NCBI RefSeq assembly: GCF_021869535.1
Contig: NW_026262668.1
Location: 10,710,348-10,774,347, forward strand
Direction: 5' to 3'
Length of the DNA stretch: 64,000 nt
From: Mytilus californianus
Lineage: Eukaryota; Mollusca; Bivalvia; Mytilida; Mytilidae
The position numbers and the translations under genes are program-made. The notes beneath the pieces were generated by a model. It was not told where the DNA came from and ran no database searches. It was given only the letters and a program-made list of their open reading frames with translations. Every line of letters begins with the position of its first letter. Within the stretch, counting starts at the first letter, position 1. Positions 1-11,179 of the stretch are shown one piece after another.

Positions 1-605
1 CGATATTTCTGTTCCATCTAATTTTATGTTTTCATCTTTAAAATAGCTATCTTTTACAAAAAGAATAAAATACCAACAATCAATTCTAATGTATAAAATT
101 GTAAATGGACTAACACCTGATTACTTAGCAATGCTAAATATTAATGATGTGCAACACCACAACTTACGACCTGTCTCTAATAATGATCTATTTGTTCCAA
201 GACCAAATACAAATTTTTATAAAAAATCTTTTCATTATTCTGCAATAAAGGTATGGAATAATTTACTACTCAGAATAAAAAAATTGTCGAAATGTGGAAT
301 TATTTAAGAAACATTGTTATAATCATTTTCTTGAGAATTCTATGCAAGTCGAAAAATTTGTTTTCTTTCTTTTGTTGTAAGAATAAGAAAATGTAATCAA
401 AACTTTACTAATTATTGCCATTTATTGCCATTTGTATGTTTGAATGATTGAATTGTGTATATACTAGTAATATATATTGTATTTTAATGTATGAATGTAT
501 GAATGTTAACTGTAAACATGTATTTTGTTTGAGGACCTCAATGAAAATTAGACTACTTCTAATTGAGTTACCCTCTTTAAATAAAGAATTTATTATTATT
601 ATATA
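1..605 (+). mobile_element. 3' end of a LINE (non-LTR) retrotransposon, truncated at the window edge
   Basis: The frame at 89-307 (72 codons) reads like the extreme C-terminus of a LINE ORF2 protein: MYKIVNGLTPDYL, then a vPRPNT-like block and SFHYSAIKVWNNL. No reverse-transcriptase catalytic motif lies inside the window. The non-coding tail runs to AATAAAG at 580-586 and ends in an ATT-rich repeat, the usual end of a LINE of this kind. It is a partial copy and unlikely to be active. The clade (jockey/CR1/L2-like) is not settled. Confidence 0.7.
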
Positions 606-1290
606 TTATGTACATAAGTCAACCAATGGCAACTATTGTGGTAGCTTTGTCATCCGGAACGAACACGTGTACGTAAGTCAACCAATGACAACACTGGTGG
701 TAGCTTTGTCATCCGGAAAAATACATGTACTTAAAACAACAAATGACAACACGGGTGGTAGTTTTGTTATTTGACATAAGTCAACCAATGACAACGCTGG
801 TGGTAGCTTTGTAATGTGACATAAGTTAACCAATGACAACGAACGTGGTACTTTGTCATCCGGAACAAACACATGTACATAAGTCAACCAGTGACACAAT
901 TGGTGGTGGCTTTGTCATCCAGGAAAAAAACCCAGATGTACTTAAGTCAGCCAATAAGAACACTGGTGGTAGCTTTGTCATCCCAAACAAACTCATGTAC
1001 TTACATCAACCAATGACAACACTGGTGGTAGCTTTGTCATCCCAAACAAACTCATGTACTTACATCAACCAATGACAACACTGGTGGTAGCTTTGTCATC
1101 CCAAACAAATTCATGTACTTACATCAACCAATGACAACACTGGTGGAAGTTTTGTTATCCGGAACAAACACGTGTACTTAAACGAAACAATGACAACACT
1201 GGTAGTAGTTTTGAGATCCGGAACAAACACATGTACTTAAGTCAACCAATGATAACACTGGTGGTAGCTTTGTCATCCGAAACAAATTCA
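606..1290 (+). repeat. 59-bp minisatellite (about 11 diverged copies)
   Basis: Unit around TCAACCAATGACAACACTGG, then TGGTAGCTTTGTCATCC, then an ACAAAC...CATGTACTTA spacer. Copies at 960-1140 are nearly perfect, with a 59-bp step; outer copies are degraded and some are shortened. Open frames across it (448-774, 833-1075, and 678-899 on minus) only reflect the repeat. A short run of the same family lies inverted at 23615-23690. Confidence 0.85.
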
Positions 1291-1299
1291 TAACACTTT

Positions 1300-1815
1300 C
1301 CTTAGTATTTTATTTGTATAACAGTCTTATAATCAAAGGGTTATATATGACAATCAACGTGATTCATGAGTTCTTGCCGACGAAAATTTCGAACACAACT
1401 GGCATATTATATTTTGTTGTTATATAAACAAAAATATGAGGACAATATATCCTAGGAGATACTAGTAGTACAAAAGTGGTGGTTTCTCACGGAGTTCAAG
1501 GGGGAGCTGAACTTTGAATTATGTTAATCAACACTAAACGAGGAATCTTTGTAATTAAAAGGTTTTTCCACAACAATTTCATAACGTTTGAAAAGCTCTG
1601 GCCCGGTAATTTCAGAGGAGAAAATATGAATATTAAACAACTACTCAGAAGTAGGTAGGATTTTATAAAAAGAGCTTCCAAATATTATTCCTGCAAAATT
1701 TGGTTCACAATTGCCATGCAGTTTCAGATATGAAATAAATGTAACAAACATATATCAGTATTTAAAACACACATTTCTGGAATAAGTATCGTCAGGTACT
1801 CTTGGCATGACCAAA
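1300..1815 (-). repeat. Interspersed repeat, inverted paralogue of 23290-23690
   Basis: Read on the minus strand, this matches 23290-23690 in order: a TTTTGGTCATG...AAGAGT block (around 1790-1815), a TGAAACTGCATGGCA-type block, then a GAAATTAC...GGCCAGAGCTTTTC-type block (1590-1620). The flanking 59-bp minisatellites are also inverted between the two places. No coding content was seen. Confidence 0.6.
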
Positions 1816-1924
1816 ACATGTGAAGCCAACAAGTTGGTATCATCATTAAAACCAAAACTGCCAAAAACATCAAAATCTGTATTCAATCATCTTCGCCTGA
1901 AAAAGTTGCAACCTGAGTTTAATA

Positions 1925-2560
1925 TGAAAATAAGAAGATGTGGTATGATTGCCAATGAGACAACCCTACACAAGAGACAGAAAGACACAGAAATTAACAA
2001 CTTAAGGTCACCGTACGGCATTAAACAATGGGTAAAACCCATACCGCATAGTCAGCTATAAAAGGCCCCGAAATGACAAATGTAAAACAATCCAAACGAG
2101 AAAACTAACGGCCTGATTTATGTACAAAAAACGAAAAACAAATATGATATACAGCAACAAACGACAAACACTGAATTAGTATTACAGGATACAGAATGTG
2201 GCGGGGTTAAACTATTTTCACCTAACCTGGGACAGTGGTGTAACAGTACAACATAAGAACAAACTATAAAAGTCAGTTGAAAAGGGCCTAACTCATCAGA
2301 TGGATACAAAGCAGAAATACATCTAACAAAAACACAGAGTGGACATGGCAGGGTACTTATACATCCCCACAACGAAAAGACATTAAGTACAGATTTGGGA
2401 GTACTCGTAGTTACTGACAGCTAGTTCAAAGCCAATAACAACTAATAAGAAAAGCATGCATCTAAGACTAAAATATCAATCAGTACACATCCAACATCCA
2501 GTGTAAAGACGTCATTAACAGTCAGGGAAACATGACCTTGTGCAATGCCAAGATGCAGGT
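1925..2560 (+). repeat. Interspersed repeat family A, long copy
   Basis: Begins near AAGAAGATGTGGTATG, followed by TGCCAATGAGACAAC, ACCGTACGGC, CATACCGCATAGTCAGC and TAAAAGGCCCCGAAATGAC, and continues to a GGGAGTACTCG block near 2398. The same order of blocks recurs several times in the window on both strands. No protein motif was recognised; the frame at 1807-2061 is a translation of repeat sequence. From memory this repeat is very common in bivalve sequence, but I cannot name the element class. Confidence 0.7.
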
Positions 2561-2639
2561 ATCGACAGATTGTAGAGCCATGAATGTGCATATGTATATA
2601 CAAATAATATTTAGTTTGATTTTAATTTACTGATAACAA

Positions 2640-3800
2640 AATCAACATTAATACCAATAAAAACAATATTCAAAGATATAATTATGGTGTTGAATTGGTA
2701 ACCTTTTAGAATAAGTTTATTTAAAGAATCGATAAGTTTACCCGGATCGTTTCTAAATTTCCGGGCTCGGTAAACAACATCTCTTAAAAGCAGGATGTGC
2801 TATCCCGTTGAAAATAAGTTTTCTACAGGTACAACCAAACTTCCAAACCAAATCTTTAAACTATGGAATAATTTAGTAAAGGTTTTAAGTACTTTGTGGT
2901 AACGAAATCCCTGACTTAATAATATACCAGTAATACATAGATTACATTAATTGAATTTCAAAACGTCACAACAGAGACGGGCATAGCGAACGAGTTGTGA
3001 TATATAAACACCATAAGATGGTGACACAGGAACATCACCGTCCAAAAAAAGAAAATTAACAATTGGGAATGAAAAATCGTCCCTTTTGTCGTAAATTTTA
3101 GTGTAGAGTTTCCCGTGTAAAACTGAAATATCTAAATCTAGGAAAGGGCAGTTATTACCTTTTATATTTGATTTGTTTAAAGTAAGTTCCTATGGGTAAA
3201 TTTCGGCAGTATATTTAGAAAATTCTTGATTATTTAACGAAAAAATATCATCAAGATAACGGAAAGTGTTGTTGAATTTATCAATTAAATGCAATTTAGA
3301 GGGGTCTTCACTGAGTTTGGTCATAAACTGTGATTCATAACAGTACAAGAACAAGTCTGCTATAAAAGGGGCACAATTGGTGCCCATAGGAATACCTACA
3401 ACCTGTCGATAAACTTTATTGCCGAAACGTACATAAAAGTTATCAAGGAGAAAATTAACAACTGCAATCATCTCATCACACCTCCAGTAAGTATATCTAG
3501 CATATTTACCTTCTCATTAGAGAAGAAGCCTTTAAATGAGTTGCAGCAAATATATTTGCATTCAGATTTAACAAAGGCCATTTAATTGAATAGGAAAACT
3601 TTTGCTTGATAAGATTGTGTGGAAGTGTAGTATTAAGAGTTGAAAAATCAAAACTGTCAACAGAATCAAAAGGACCATCAAAAGCACGTAATTTATCTAA
3701 AACATTCAAAGATTTTTTTACACTCCAAAAATAGTTTCCACTATTTTCATATGTATTATTACAAAAGTTTATGATAAGGTCTTTGCTGGTAGTATAAAGT
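2640..3800 (-). pseudogene. Penelope-like element (PLE) reverse transcriptase relic
   Basis: Read from 3800 down, three frames together follow the PLE reverse transcriptase: NNTYENSGNYFWSVKKSLN, the motif-A-like FDFSTLNTTLPHNLIKQK (3506-3709), a frame change, GNKVYRQVVGIPMGTNCAP, then the catalytic YLDD in FRYLDDIFSLNN (3190-3471). An in-frame TAG at about 3190 interrupts EIYP|ELTLNKSNIK; the frame then continues through FLDLDISVLHGKLYTKIYDK and SYGVYISQLVRYARLC to about 2950. Below 2950 similarity is weak. No GIY-YIG nuclease domain was identified. The copy is dead: at least one frameshift and one stop. Confidence 0.8.
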
Positions 3801-3884
3801 ACATTTATACATAACTGATATATTTTTTAGGCGATGACTGAAAACAAGCAAATAACAAGGCACTGTCTAATCAATCTTTTCTCG

Positions 3885-4712
3885 CCATGCAGTCTTATCA
3901 ACATTTGCACATCTCTCAGTTCTATCAAGTTTTGCACATCTGCCAGACCTATCAACATTTGAACATCTGCCAGATCTATCAACCTTTGCACATCTGTCAG
4001 TCCTTTTAACCTTTGCACATCTGCCAGTTCTATCGACCTTTGTACATCTGTCAGTCCTTTCAACATTTGCACATCTGTCAGTCCTGTCATCCTTCACACA
4101 TCTGCCAGTCCTATCAACCTTTGCATATCTGTCAGTCCTATCAACCTTTGCACATCTGTCAGTCCCATCAACCTTTGCACATCTGTCAGTCCTATCAACT
4201 TCTGCACACATGTCAGTCCTATCAACCTTTGCACAACTGTCAGTCCCATCAACCTTTGCACATCTGTCAGTCCTATCAACTCTTGCACATCTGTCAGTCC
4301 TATCAACCTTTACACATCTGTCAGTCCTGTCAACCTTTACACATCTGTCAGTCCTATCAACTTCTGCACATCTGTCAGTCCTACCAACTTCTGCACAGCT
4401 GCCAGTCCTATCAACCTTTGCACATCTGTCAGTCCTTTCATCCTTCACACATCTGCCAGTCCTATCAACCTTTGCACATCTGACAGTCCCATCAACCTTT
4501 GCACATCTGTCATTCCTATCAACTTTTGCACATCTGTAAGTCACATCAACCTTTACACATCTGTAAGTCATTTCAACCTTTGCACATCTTTTATTTCTGT
4601 CAACCTTTGCACTTGCATGCCTCTGTCAGTCCTCAGTGTCAACCTTTGCACATCTACCAGTCCTATCAAGCTTTGCACATCTGTCAGTCCTATCAACCTC
4701 TGGGATTTGTTT
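3885..4712 (+). repeat. 27-bp minisatellite, array 1 (about 30 copies)
   Basis: Unit begins CATCTGTCAGTCCTATCAA and ends CCTTTGCA. The commonest variants change TAT/CAT/TGT after the TCC and CCTTT/CATTT/CTTCT before GCA. Because 27 is a multiple of three, frames stay open for hundreds of bases on both strands, giving repeats such as HICQSYQPL and, on minus, DRTDRCAKV. I regard these as non-coding. The array lies upstream of a SINE module and of the sHSP region, as arrays 2 and 3 do. Confidence 0.9.
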
Positions 4713-5495
4713 TAGTTGAATTTCAGTCTCTGATGCATGATTTTTTTTATTATTAATTGTTTTTGGCTTTTAACTAGTTTTCATTAACTGCGAGTACTCC
4801 CACATCGTATTTTCGTGTTAATTTGACCTGTTGATACAATTTGTAATGCATTTTTGTTATTTAATGTTTACTTAATAGTGTTATATCTCGTTCACTATTT
4901 TTAATATATACCACCTTTGATAAGTGTATGATATGCCGATAAATTTTCATTTCTGTTCTCGTACTATGAACAACAAAATTATTTATCTTGTAAAAAATAT
5001 TTCCGTACTCCATGTATACCTTACAACAAAATTATTTTTCTTTACCTGTGTACGTTATTTTATTTGGCGGCATTTTATCCAAGGTTGTCTTTCTGATATT
5101 GTTTTACCCCCTTGTTTTATTAATTTTGTATTTACATTGTGTCATAGATCAAACTTATTCGTTCAGTGTATGTTCACATGTTTTTGTTAATATGTCTTTT
5201 GATTGAGTTAAGACATTTCAATTGATATTTTATAGTGTGTCTTTCTATGTTGTGATGTTACACTATTGTTTCAGGTTAGGGTGAAGGTTCGCACCTATTA
5301 AAACGTTTAAACCCGCTGCATTTGTTTGCAGCTGCCTTAAATCAGGAACCTGATGTTCAGTGGTTGTCGTTTGTTGATGTGGTTCATAAGTGTTTCTCGT
5401 TTCTCGTTTTTTATATAGATTAGACCGTTGGTTTTCCTGTTTGAATAGTTTTACACTAGTCATTTTTGGGGCCCTTTATAGCTTGCCATTCGGTG
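4712..5495 (-). repeat. Interspersed repeat family A, minus-strand copy
   Basis: On the minus strand the blocks of family A recur: ATGACTAGTGTAAAAC, GAAAACCAACGGTCTAATC, a GAGAAACGAGAAACAC block, then the GGGAGTACTCGCAG block at 4790-4805. It is the reverse of 1925-2560. No coding content. Confidence 0.65.
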
Positions 5496-5497
5496 TG

Positions 5498-5830
5498 ACT
5501 ATCAGTCCCCGGGGGTATCATCAGCTCAGTAGACTATCAGTCCCCGGGGGTATCATCAGCTCAGTAGTCAGTAATTCGGTATTGACATGATTTATAACAT
5601 ACCTTTCTAAAATTGTCCGTTTATGAGTTTTGAAATTATTCAGAAACTAAGTTTTCAACTCCCTCAGGCAAAGTTGACCTAAGACGGATTTGGCTATTTT
5701 TTTTTGTCCTTTTTGGTCTTATAGCTCTTCAACTGTTTCGGTTCTTACTCATCCTTGGCTTTCAAATATTTGGCATTGAGCGTTCCTAACGCTTCGGATG
5801 CATGAAATTTATAACGTGTTGTTTTCATTG
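5498..5830 (+). repeat. Tandem duplication (35 bp x 2) at the head of a degraded interspersed repeat
   Basis: ACTATCAGTCCCCGGGGG starts at 5498 and again at 5533. It is followed by TCAGCTCAGTAGTCAG and, near 5775, GAGCGTTCCTAACGCTTCGG. From memory, a common mussel repeat that starts with a similar CCCGGGGGTATCA block carries a hammerhead-like core at the corresponding GAGCGT position. Here that core is absent. The family assignment is inference. Confidence 0.4.
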
Positions 5831-5884
5831 GTTATAGTAAAACTTCGCATACATATATTATATGTTTGCTATGTGTTTTCATTC

Positions 5885-6060
5885 AAGATGGTGATGTTCG
5901 TTTGGTGTATAGCGTCCAGTATCAAATATTACATGCATATTAGGACTTGATGATGTTAAAGTGATATGCATATGAACACTGCTTTAAACTAGACCGACAC
6001 GCTGAGCCGGAGTTTTAACGTTCTAGTTGACATGTTAAAAAGTCATTATTCAATAAATTC
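5885..6060 (-). mobile_element. SINE-like module, 5'-truncated copy 1
   Basis: Contains GCGTCCAGTATCAAATATT, ACATGCATATTAGGAC, GATATGCATATGAACACTGC and GACCGACACGCTGAGCCGG. The same blocks in the same order recur at 27126-27330 and 36724-37060. The last of these continues into a tRNA-like head on the minus strand, so this copy is read as a truncated minus-strand SINE. Confidence 0.55.
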
Positions 6061-6267
6061 AATAAATTCATCCTATAATTAAAGTGACCTCTTTAATGAA
6101 GTTTGTTTGCGTCGATCCGAATTAAAAAATGACCATTATATATTGGCATTATATATCTATATGTATGTAGAACCTAAGGGAAATACAGACAAACAGCTTC
6201 ATCTAAAAAAAAAATCAAATATTTAGACTAAATTACATTTTTCTTATACCAATTTTGAGTTTTGGGT
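6061..6267 (+). other. Upstream flank shared with sHSP copy C
   Basis: TTTGCGTCGATCCGAA, AAAATGACCATTATA, AGACAAACAGCTTCATCT and GAGTTTTGGGTAC occur here and in the same order at 27360-27540, just upstream of sHSP copy C. In copy C the GGGTAC is followed at once by CTATCTGAATG. Here it is followed by AGATTCAATAAGG, the far end of the inverted gene A segment, and the expected TATCTGATTG resumes only at 16936. This makes the position a rearrangement junction. Confidence 0.7.
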
Positions 6268-6689
6268 ACTAGATTCAATAAGGAACATCCAGGTACAGTT
6301 TGGTTACAATTGGTTCAGTTGTTTCAGAGGATGTTTTTTTTTTTTAAAGTTTGCGACGACGGATACCGAGTGATGGCAAAATCGAGCATGGCCTTATAGG
6401 CCAAGTCAGCTAACAATCTAATAGTTTTAATGCTGATATGCTGATTTTCCATGTCAGGCCACACCAATTTCATTTACAGTTCTTTGATTTTCATATAAAC
6501 AGCCAGATGTATAAACAAGCAATAACTTTTAAACTGAGCACGATGCAGGATTTCTATATTCACAGTAAACAGTTTCAAATTTGACTAATTTAGAAGCAAG
6601 TTTTTTTTTATCAAATTCAAATGTTAAACATTTATACAAAATTTTCAACCTTGTGTTGAAATCAATCAAGTAAACGCGTAGTCTAATCA

Positions 6690-8194
6690 AAGTACTGAAG
6701 TACTGAACATCGGATGACCGCAGGTTCTTGTGGATGGTCAAAAGCACATGTCACAGAAACAGATCACATCTCTATACCTGAAACTGAGGTTAATTTACAG
6801 AGATTTTTTTTTCTTATACAAGTTCGTGCTTGGATGATGAATAAATGACAGGAAATTCAACCTCACCGTAATAACTATTATATTGTAGTGATACAAATCA
6901 GTATACCTTAGACTATTATACTAATATAATAATAGTTCCAGAGAATACACTGGTTTGTTGTTATATATTATATTAATATTACGGTTGCATGTATATATAA
7001 TTTTCATCTATTTGTATATCATACTATTCTACTATTATTATAGTGTAATGCAAGTGCATGGTGGACACTCTTCTGTAAAAAAAAATCAAAGTCTTAAAGG
7101 CTGTAAAAGCAATTGCTGCCATGTTAATGTTTTGTGGACTTTTATTTTTCATCCATATATATAAGAATTAAACCTGACAGGACAGGAGTGTTGATTAGTG
7201 AGAAGCAAGACGGTTTTAACTTTATATCAATATAAGACTTTAGCAGGAAATCATTTTAAATATGTTTTATATTTTACAAGGAGACAACAAGTTTACCAGG
7301 CTAAAGTTGGGGTTAATTATACATGTGCTGAAACATATAACTGAAAAAAAAATCATTATGGATTATCCCCTGGTTGTGTTTGTAACTGGGCAATAATTTC
7401 CTTTATTGATTTAATTTCAACCATTTTCATAATTAATTTAAATTAAACATTAAGTTAAAACATTTCAACTTTCCAGACGCTAATGTTGAAAAACGGGACA
7501 GAACTAAAATATCTTACAAGACATAAACATGTAAAAAATAAATATATATTTCAGCTTACTAAAAATATTTTCATAATGTTACTTTGACATCATTTCTTAA
7601 AACTAAGTCCCAAACATAATTGCTCAGTTGACATGTGTCATCCTCATGCGATACGAGATCACTATAATTCTGATGCAATCCCGAAAAGGGGGGTCATCAC
7701 AAACAAACATGACATTAAATTGTCATTGTACGAACTAGAACAAACAGCTCTATGTTGCTTTGATATTTATCAATTTTCAGGAAACATGTGAAATAAATTT
7801 CAGGTCCATTTCATTATAGTGCCTAACAAGATTGTGTGAGGTAGACGAAATTGACCTTAAAACGATCGTATTGTCTTTTGATGTCCAAAAATAGGCAGAT
7901 CGGACATATAAGGACTTTATCTAATGACTACATAAATTTGGGATTTATTATTATTATAATATTCTAATGAAACTGAAAATTGTATTTTTTTTTAGGATAA
8001 ACAACAATTTTACCTGGCGTAGCCGTTCATAAATGTTTTTCTGCATTTATCTTCGAAAAATGGCGTATTTAATGGAATAGAACGTTAATACAGTAAACTT
8101 TCTCTTTTTTCTCCGCAATAGGCTATCAAAAATAATTTATCTAATGTGTATGTGGAAAATTATGTGAAAAGATAATAAACTGCTTCGCTGAGCG
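6690..8194. other. No gene recognised
   Basis: AT-rich DNA with short open frames only (for example 6955-7164, low complexity). I see no protein motif, RNA gene or clear repeat end here. Confidence 0.5.
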
Positions 8195-8459
8195 CAACTA
8201 GATACGCCCGCAGAGGTCTAACCCTGAACAGTTGGGACAAAAATGGACACAATATTCAAGCTTGATTCAGGTCTGAATTTGGATTGTAATTAAATATTTG
8301 ACATATTATAGGTTTCTGAATAAATGTAGTCAAAGAACTTGAAATTGGTTATATGAATTGAATTTATATTCAATTAAAGATTTCTTGCTGTTGTGCAATA
8401 CTTAGTATATCTGTTTTCAGACTATAAACAAATAAAGTTCAATTTATTCTCAATGTCAT

Positions 8460-9378
8460 ATTAGAAATTTATGAAAATAAAAAGGGAGCTTACATCAATA
8501 GATATAAACAATTCACCAAACTTTCATGAGAATTGGTGACAGCAAATTTGAGTTATTGTCCAAAAACTGGAAAATCACCCCTTTTTTTAATGAATAAAAC
8601 CCCATAACTCAGAAATGTAAAATGTAAAATTTATAAAATTCTAAAGGGAGCTTACATCAATACATACAAACAATTCCCCAAATTTTCATAAGAATTGCTG
8701 AAAGCATTTTTGAGTTTTTGTCCGAAAACTGGAAAATCCCCCCCTTTTTTATGAATAAAACCCTGTAACTCGGAAACGTAAAATCTAAAATTTATAAAAA
8801 TCAAAAGGGAGCCCATGTTAATAGATATAAACAATTCACCAAAGTTTCATGAGAATTGGTGACAGCAGTTTTGAGTTATTGTCCAAAAACTGGAAAATCA
8901 CCCCTTTTTTTAATGAATAAAACCCCATAACTCAGAAATGTAAAATGTATAAAATTTATAAAATTCTAAAGGGAGCTTACATCAATACATACAAAGAATT
9001 CCCCAAATATTCATAAGAATTGCTGAAAGCATTTTTGAGTTTTTGTCCTAAAACTGGAAAATCCCCCCTTTTTTATGAATAAAACCCTGTAACTCAGAAA
9101 CGTAAAATCTAAAATTTATAAAATTCAAAAGGGAGCTCATGTCAATAGATATAAACAATTCACCACAATTTCTTGCAAGTTGGTGAAAGCATTCTTGACT
9201 TATTGTCCGAAAACTGGAAAATCCCCCTTTTTTTAATGAATAAAACCCCATAACTCGGAAACGTAAAATCTAAATTTTATAAAAAACGAAAGGGAGCTCA
9301 CGTCAATAGATATAAACAATTCACCAAAGTTTTATGCAAATTGGTTAAAGCATTTTTGAGTTAATGTCCGACATGTTG
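8460..9378. repeat. 162-bp tandem repeat, about 5.5 copies, with dimer structure
   Basis: GGGAGCT or a close variant recurs at 8484, 8646, 8808, 8971, 9131 and 9292, steps of 160-163. Copies 1 and 3 (GAATTGGTGACAGCA) resemble each other more than copies 2 and 4 (GAATTGCTGAAAGCA), giving a dimer of about 325 bp. Minus-strand frames at 8652-8834 and 9048-9251 are repeat translations. Confidence 0.85.
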
Positions 9379-9433
9379 ACGACGGACAGACGGACGGACA
9401 GACGGACGGACGGACGGACGGACAGACGGACAA
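9379..9433 (+). repeat. GACGGACA/GACGGACG microsatellite
   Basis: A run of GACGGAC-type octamers and tetramers directly inside the right end of the element at 8195-9475. Confidence 0.9.
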
Positions 9434-9712
9434 CGGTATACCATAATACGTCCCGTAAACGGGCGTATAAAAAGTGGCAATTGTTACCTTTCATACCTTA
9501 AGTTTCGTTCATCTGATTCTGACCAATGCTTATATACTAAATATCTATTTATATGCCGCTACTATTGTTGTTGTTACCAATTATGTAAATCAATTGTATC
9601 TGATTTTATGCCCTTTATGGGCCCTGTAATTTGGGAAATAAAAAAAAAATCTATTCATTGATAAAACGTAATATGGACTGGTCCAGTGTCCAGTTTGCAG
9701 GTCATTTAAGTA

Positions 9713-9905
9713 TTAGATACAATACAAAGGTAACAAAGAAACAGGCCGGTAACAACCGTTGCCGGATAGTTTTTCTGCACGAGTAGTCAGGTCAAGGTCC
9801 GAGGCGATAGCCGAGGACCTTGACCTGACTACAAGTGCAGACAAACTATACGGCAGGTTGTTTCCGGCCTGTTTTTTGTTACCTTTGTTTTGTATCTGAC
9901 TTGTA
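9713..9905. mobile_element. Fold-back (MITE-like) element
   Basis: A near-perfect inverted repeat: the left arm starts AGATACAATACAAAGGTAAC and includes GTCAGGTCAAGGTCC; the right arm mirrors it (GGACCTTGACCTGAC ... GTTACCTTTGTTTTGTATCT). The loop is about 14 bp (GAGGCGATAGCCGA). Arms are about 85-90 bp. No coding capacity; the minus frame 9713-9955 is incidental. Superfamily unknown. Confidence 0.75.
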
Positions 9906-10574
9906 CGACGTTTCAAGAAGGAAGAAGTACATTTTACATTTAGAAGAGGTAGCAAAACTAAAGATATTAGAAACTTAAACAGTTAATGTAAGTTACAGTT
10001 TAAACTCAATTTGTTTCTCTCACTTCCCTTCAGCCGAGAGTTTTTTTTCTGAAAAAAATCAAGAATCTAATAACTTTATAAAAAAAACCATTTCAAGTTA
10101 AAGGTGAATGTTATACACATTTGAGACGTTTTGAAATGCAACTTCGCAAGTAAGTAATGTATAAAAAAAAAGATTTCAGAGGTAAGCAAGATACCATTTG
10201 ATTTTTATTGGGGGAAAAGGGGGAGTTAAGATAAATTCCCCCTAAAAAATTCGTAAAAATCGTACGTTTGCCGCCAAATATATGAATTCAATATATATGA
10301 ATTCAATAACTATATAAGTGTATCAAAAGAATGAATTTCCTATCTCATTAGTGAATGAAATGTTATGAAAAAATGGATTTTGTCTTGTTATTAGATATAT
10401 ATAGGCATATATTTTGGATTAAAAAAAATGTTCATGCTTATAGGTTTTTATAATGTCTCTGATAGTGTTGATCAGGATTAAACACGTGTCATTACATGAT
10501 CCAATCAGAGCTTACCGTCCAAAATTGATGACATAAGTTGAATGATTTTCTTCAAGATTTGCTGCCTTTTTGAA

Positions 10575-11178
10575 CATGTATTACACGGACACTTTTTATT
10601 TATAGGTGAGTTGATAGGGATTTTATCTTTTGATTAGATTTGATTTCTTTTATATATATTTCCTGTCTTTTTTATTGAAATATAAACGTTGGTACCAGTA
10701 TTTCTTTCAGCATTGTCCAGAATTCTATTCATGTCCATATATTGGAAAAAAAAACACATTTACGGACCGACCATTTAGCTTCAAAAGGGGGTGTGTTCTT
10801 TTCTGAGTAAGAAAATTATTTAGTTTTTCAACTATATAATATATTATATATTTTTCCTCATAAATTTGGGGATCAAAAAGTTTTTTTTAGGAAAAAACCT
10901 TAACCCACCTTTTGAAGTTAAATGGTCAATCCCTTATTGTGCTAATATGAATAGTTACTGGAATTGTTTGAAAAAAATATAGTTATTGATGCTAACGTAA
11001 ATATTTTAATTAAAAAGACAGGAAATATGTCGGTGAAACAAAAAGTTCAAATCTAATTGAAATTTAAAGTGCCCATGAACTCACTGATCATGCACGAGTG
11101 ATTCTATTCATAAAAAGTGTCCGTGTAACAACTAAAAAGTGTCCGTGTATCATCTAAAATGTGTCCGTGTAACACCCG
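10575..11178. mobile_element. Short inverted-repeat element with repeated GTGTCCGTGTAAC ends
   Basis: Left end TTACACGGACACTTTTTAT at about 10578. The right end carries three spaced copies of the inverse, AAAGTGTCCGTGTAACA, AAAGTGTCCGTGTATCA and ATGTGTCCGTGTAACAC (11115-11177). Another pair lies inside: GACCATTTAGCTTC at 10769 and GAAGTTAAATGGTC at 10914, probably a separate small repeat. No coding content. Confidence 0.55.
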
Positions 11179-11179
11179 T

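Larger units (their letters stand above)
8195..9475. mobile_element. Non-autonomous element with internal 162-bp tandem repeats
   Basis: Left end around ACTAGATACGCCCGCAGAGG (8200-8220); right end ACGTCCCGTAAACGGGCGTA (9448-9467), preceded by a GACGGACA tract. The CGCCCG/CGGGCG ends face each other, suggesting terminal inverted repeats. The interior is a tandem array (see next entry). No transposase frame is present. From memory, ends like these are common in mollusc genomes, but the superfamily is not assigned. Confidence 0.5.

Noticed and set aside
1807-2061. 84-codon frame
   Set aside because: Translation of family A repeat; the same text appears broken in other copies.
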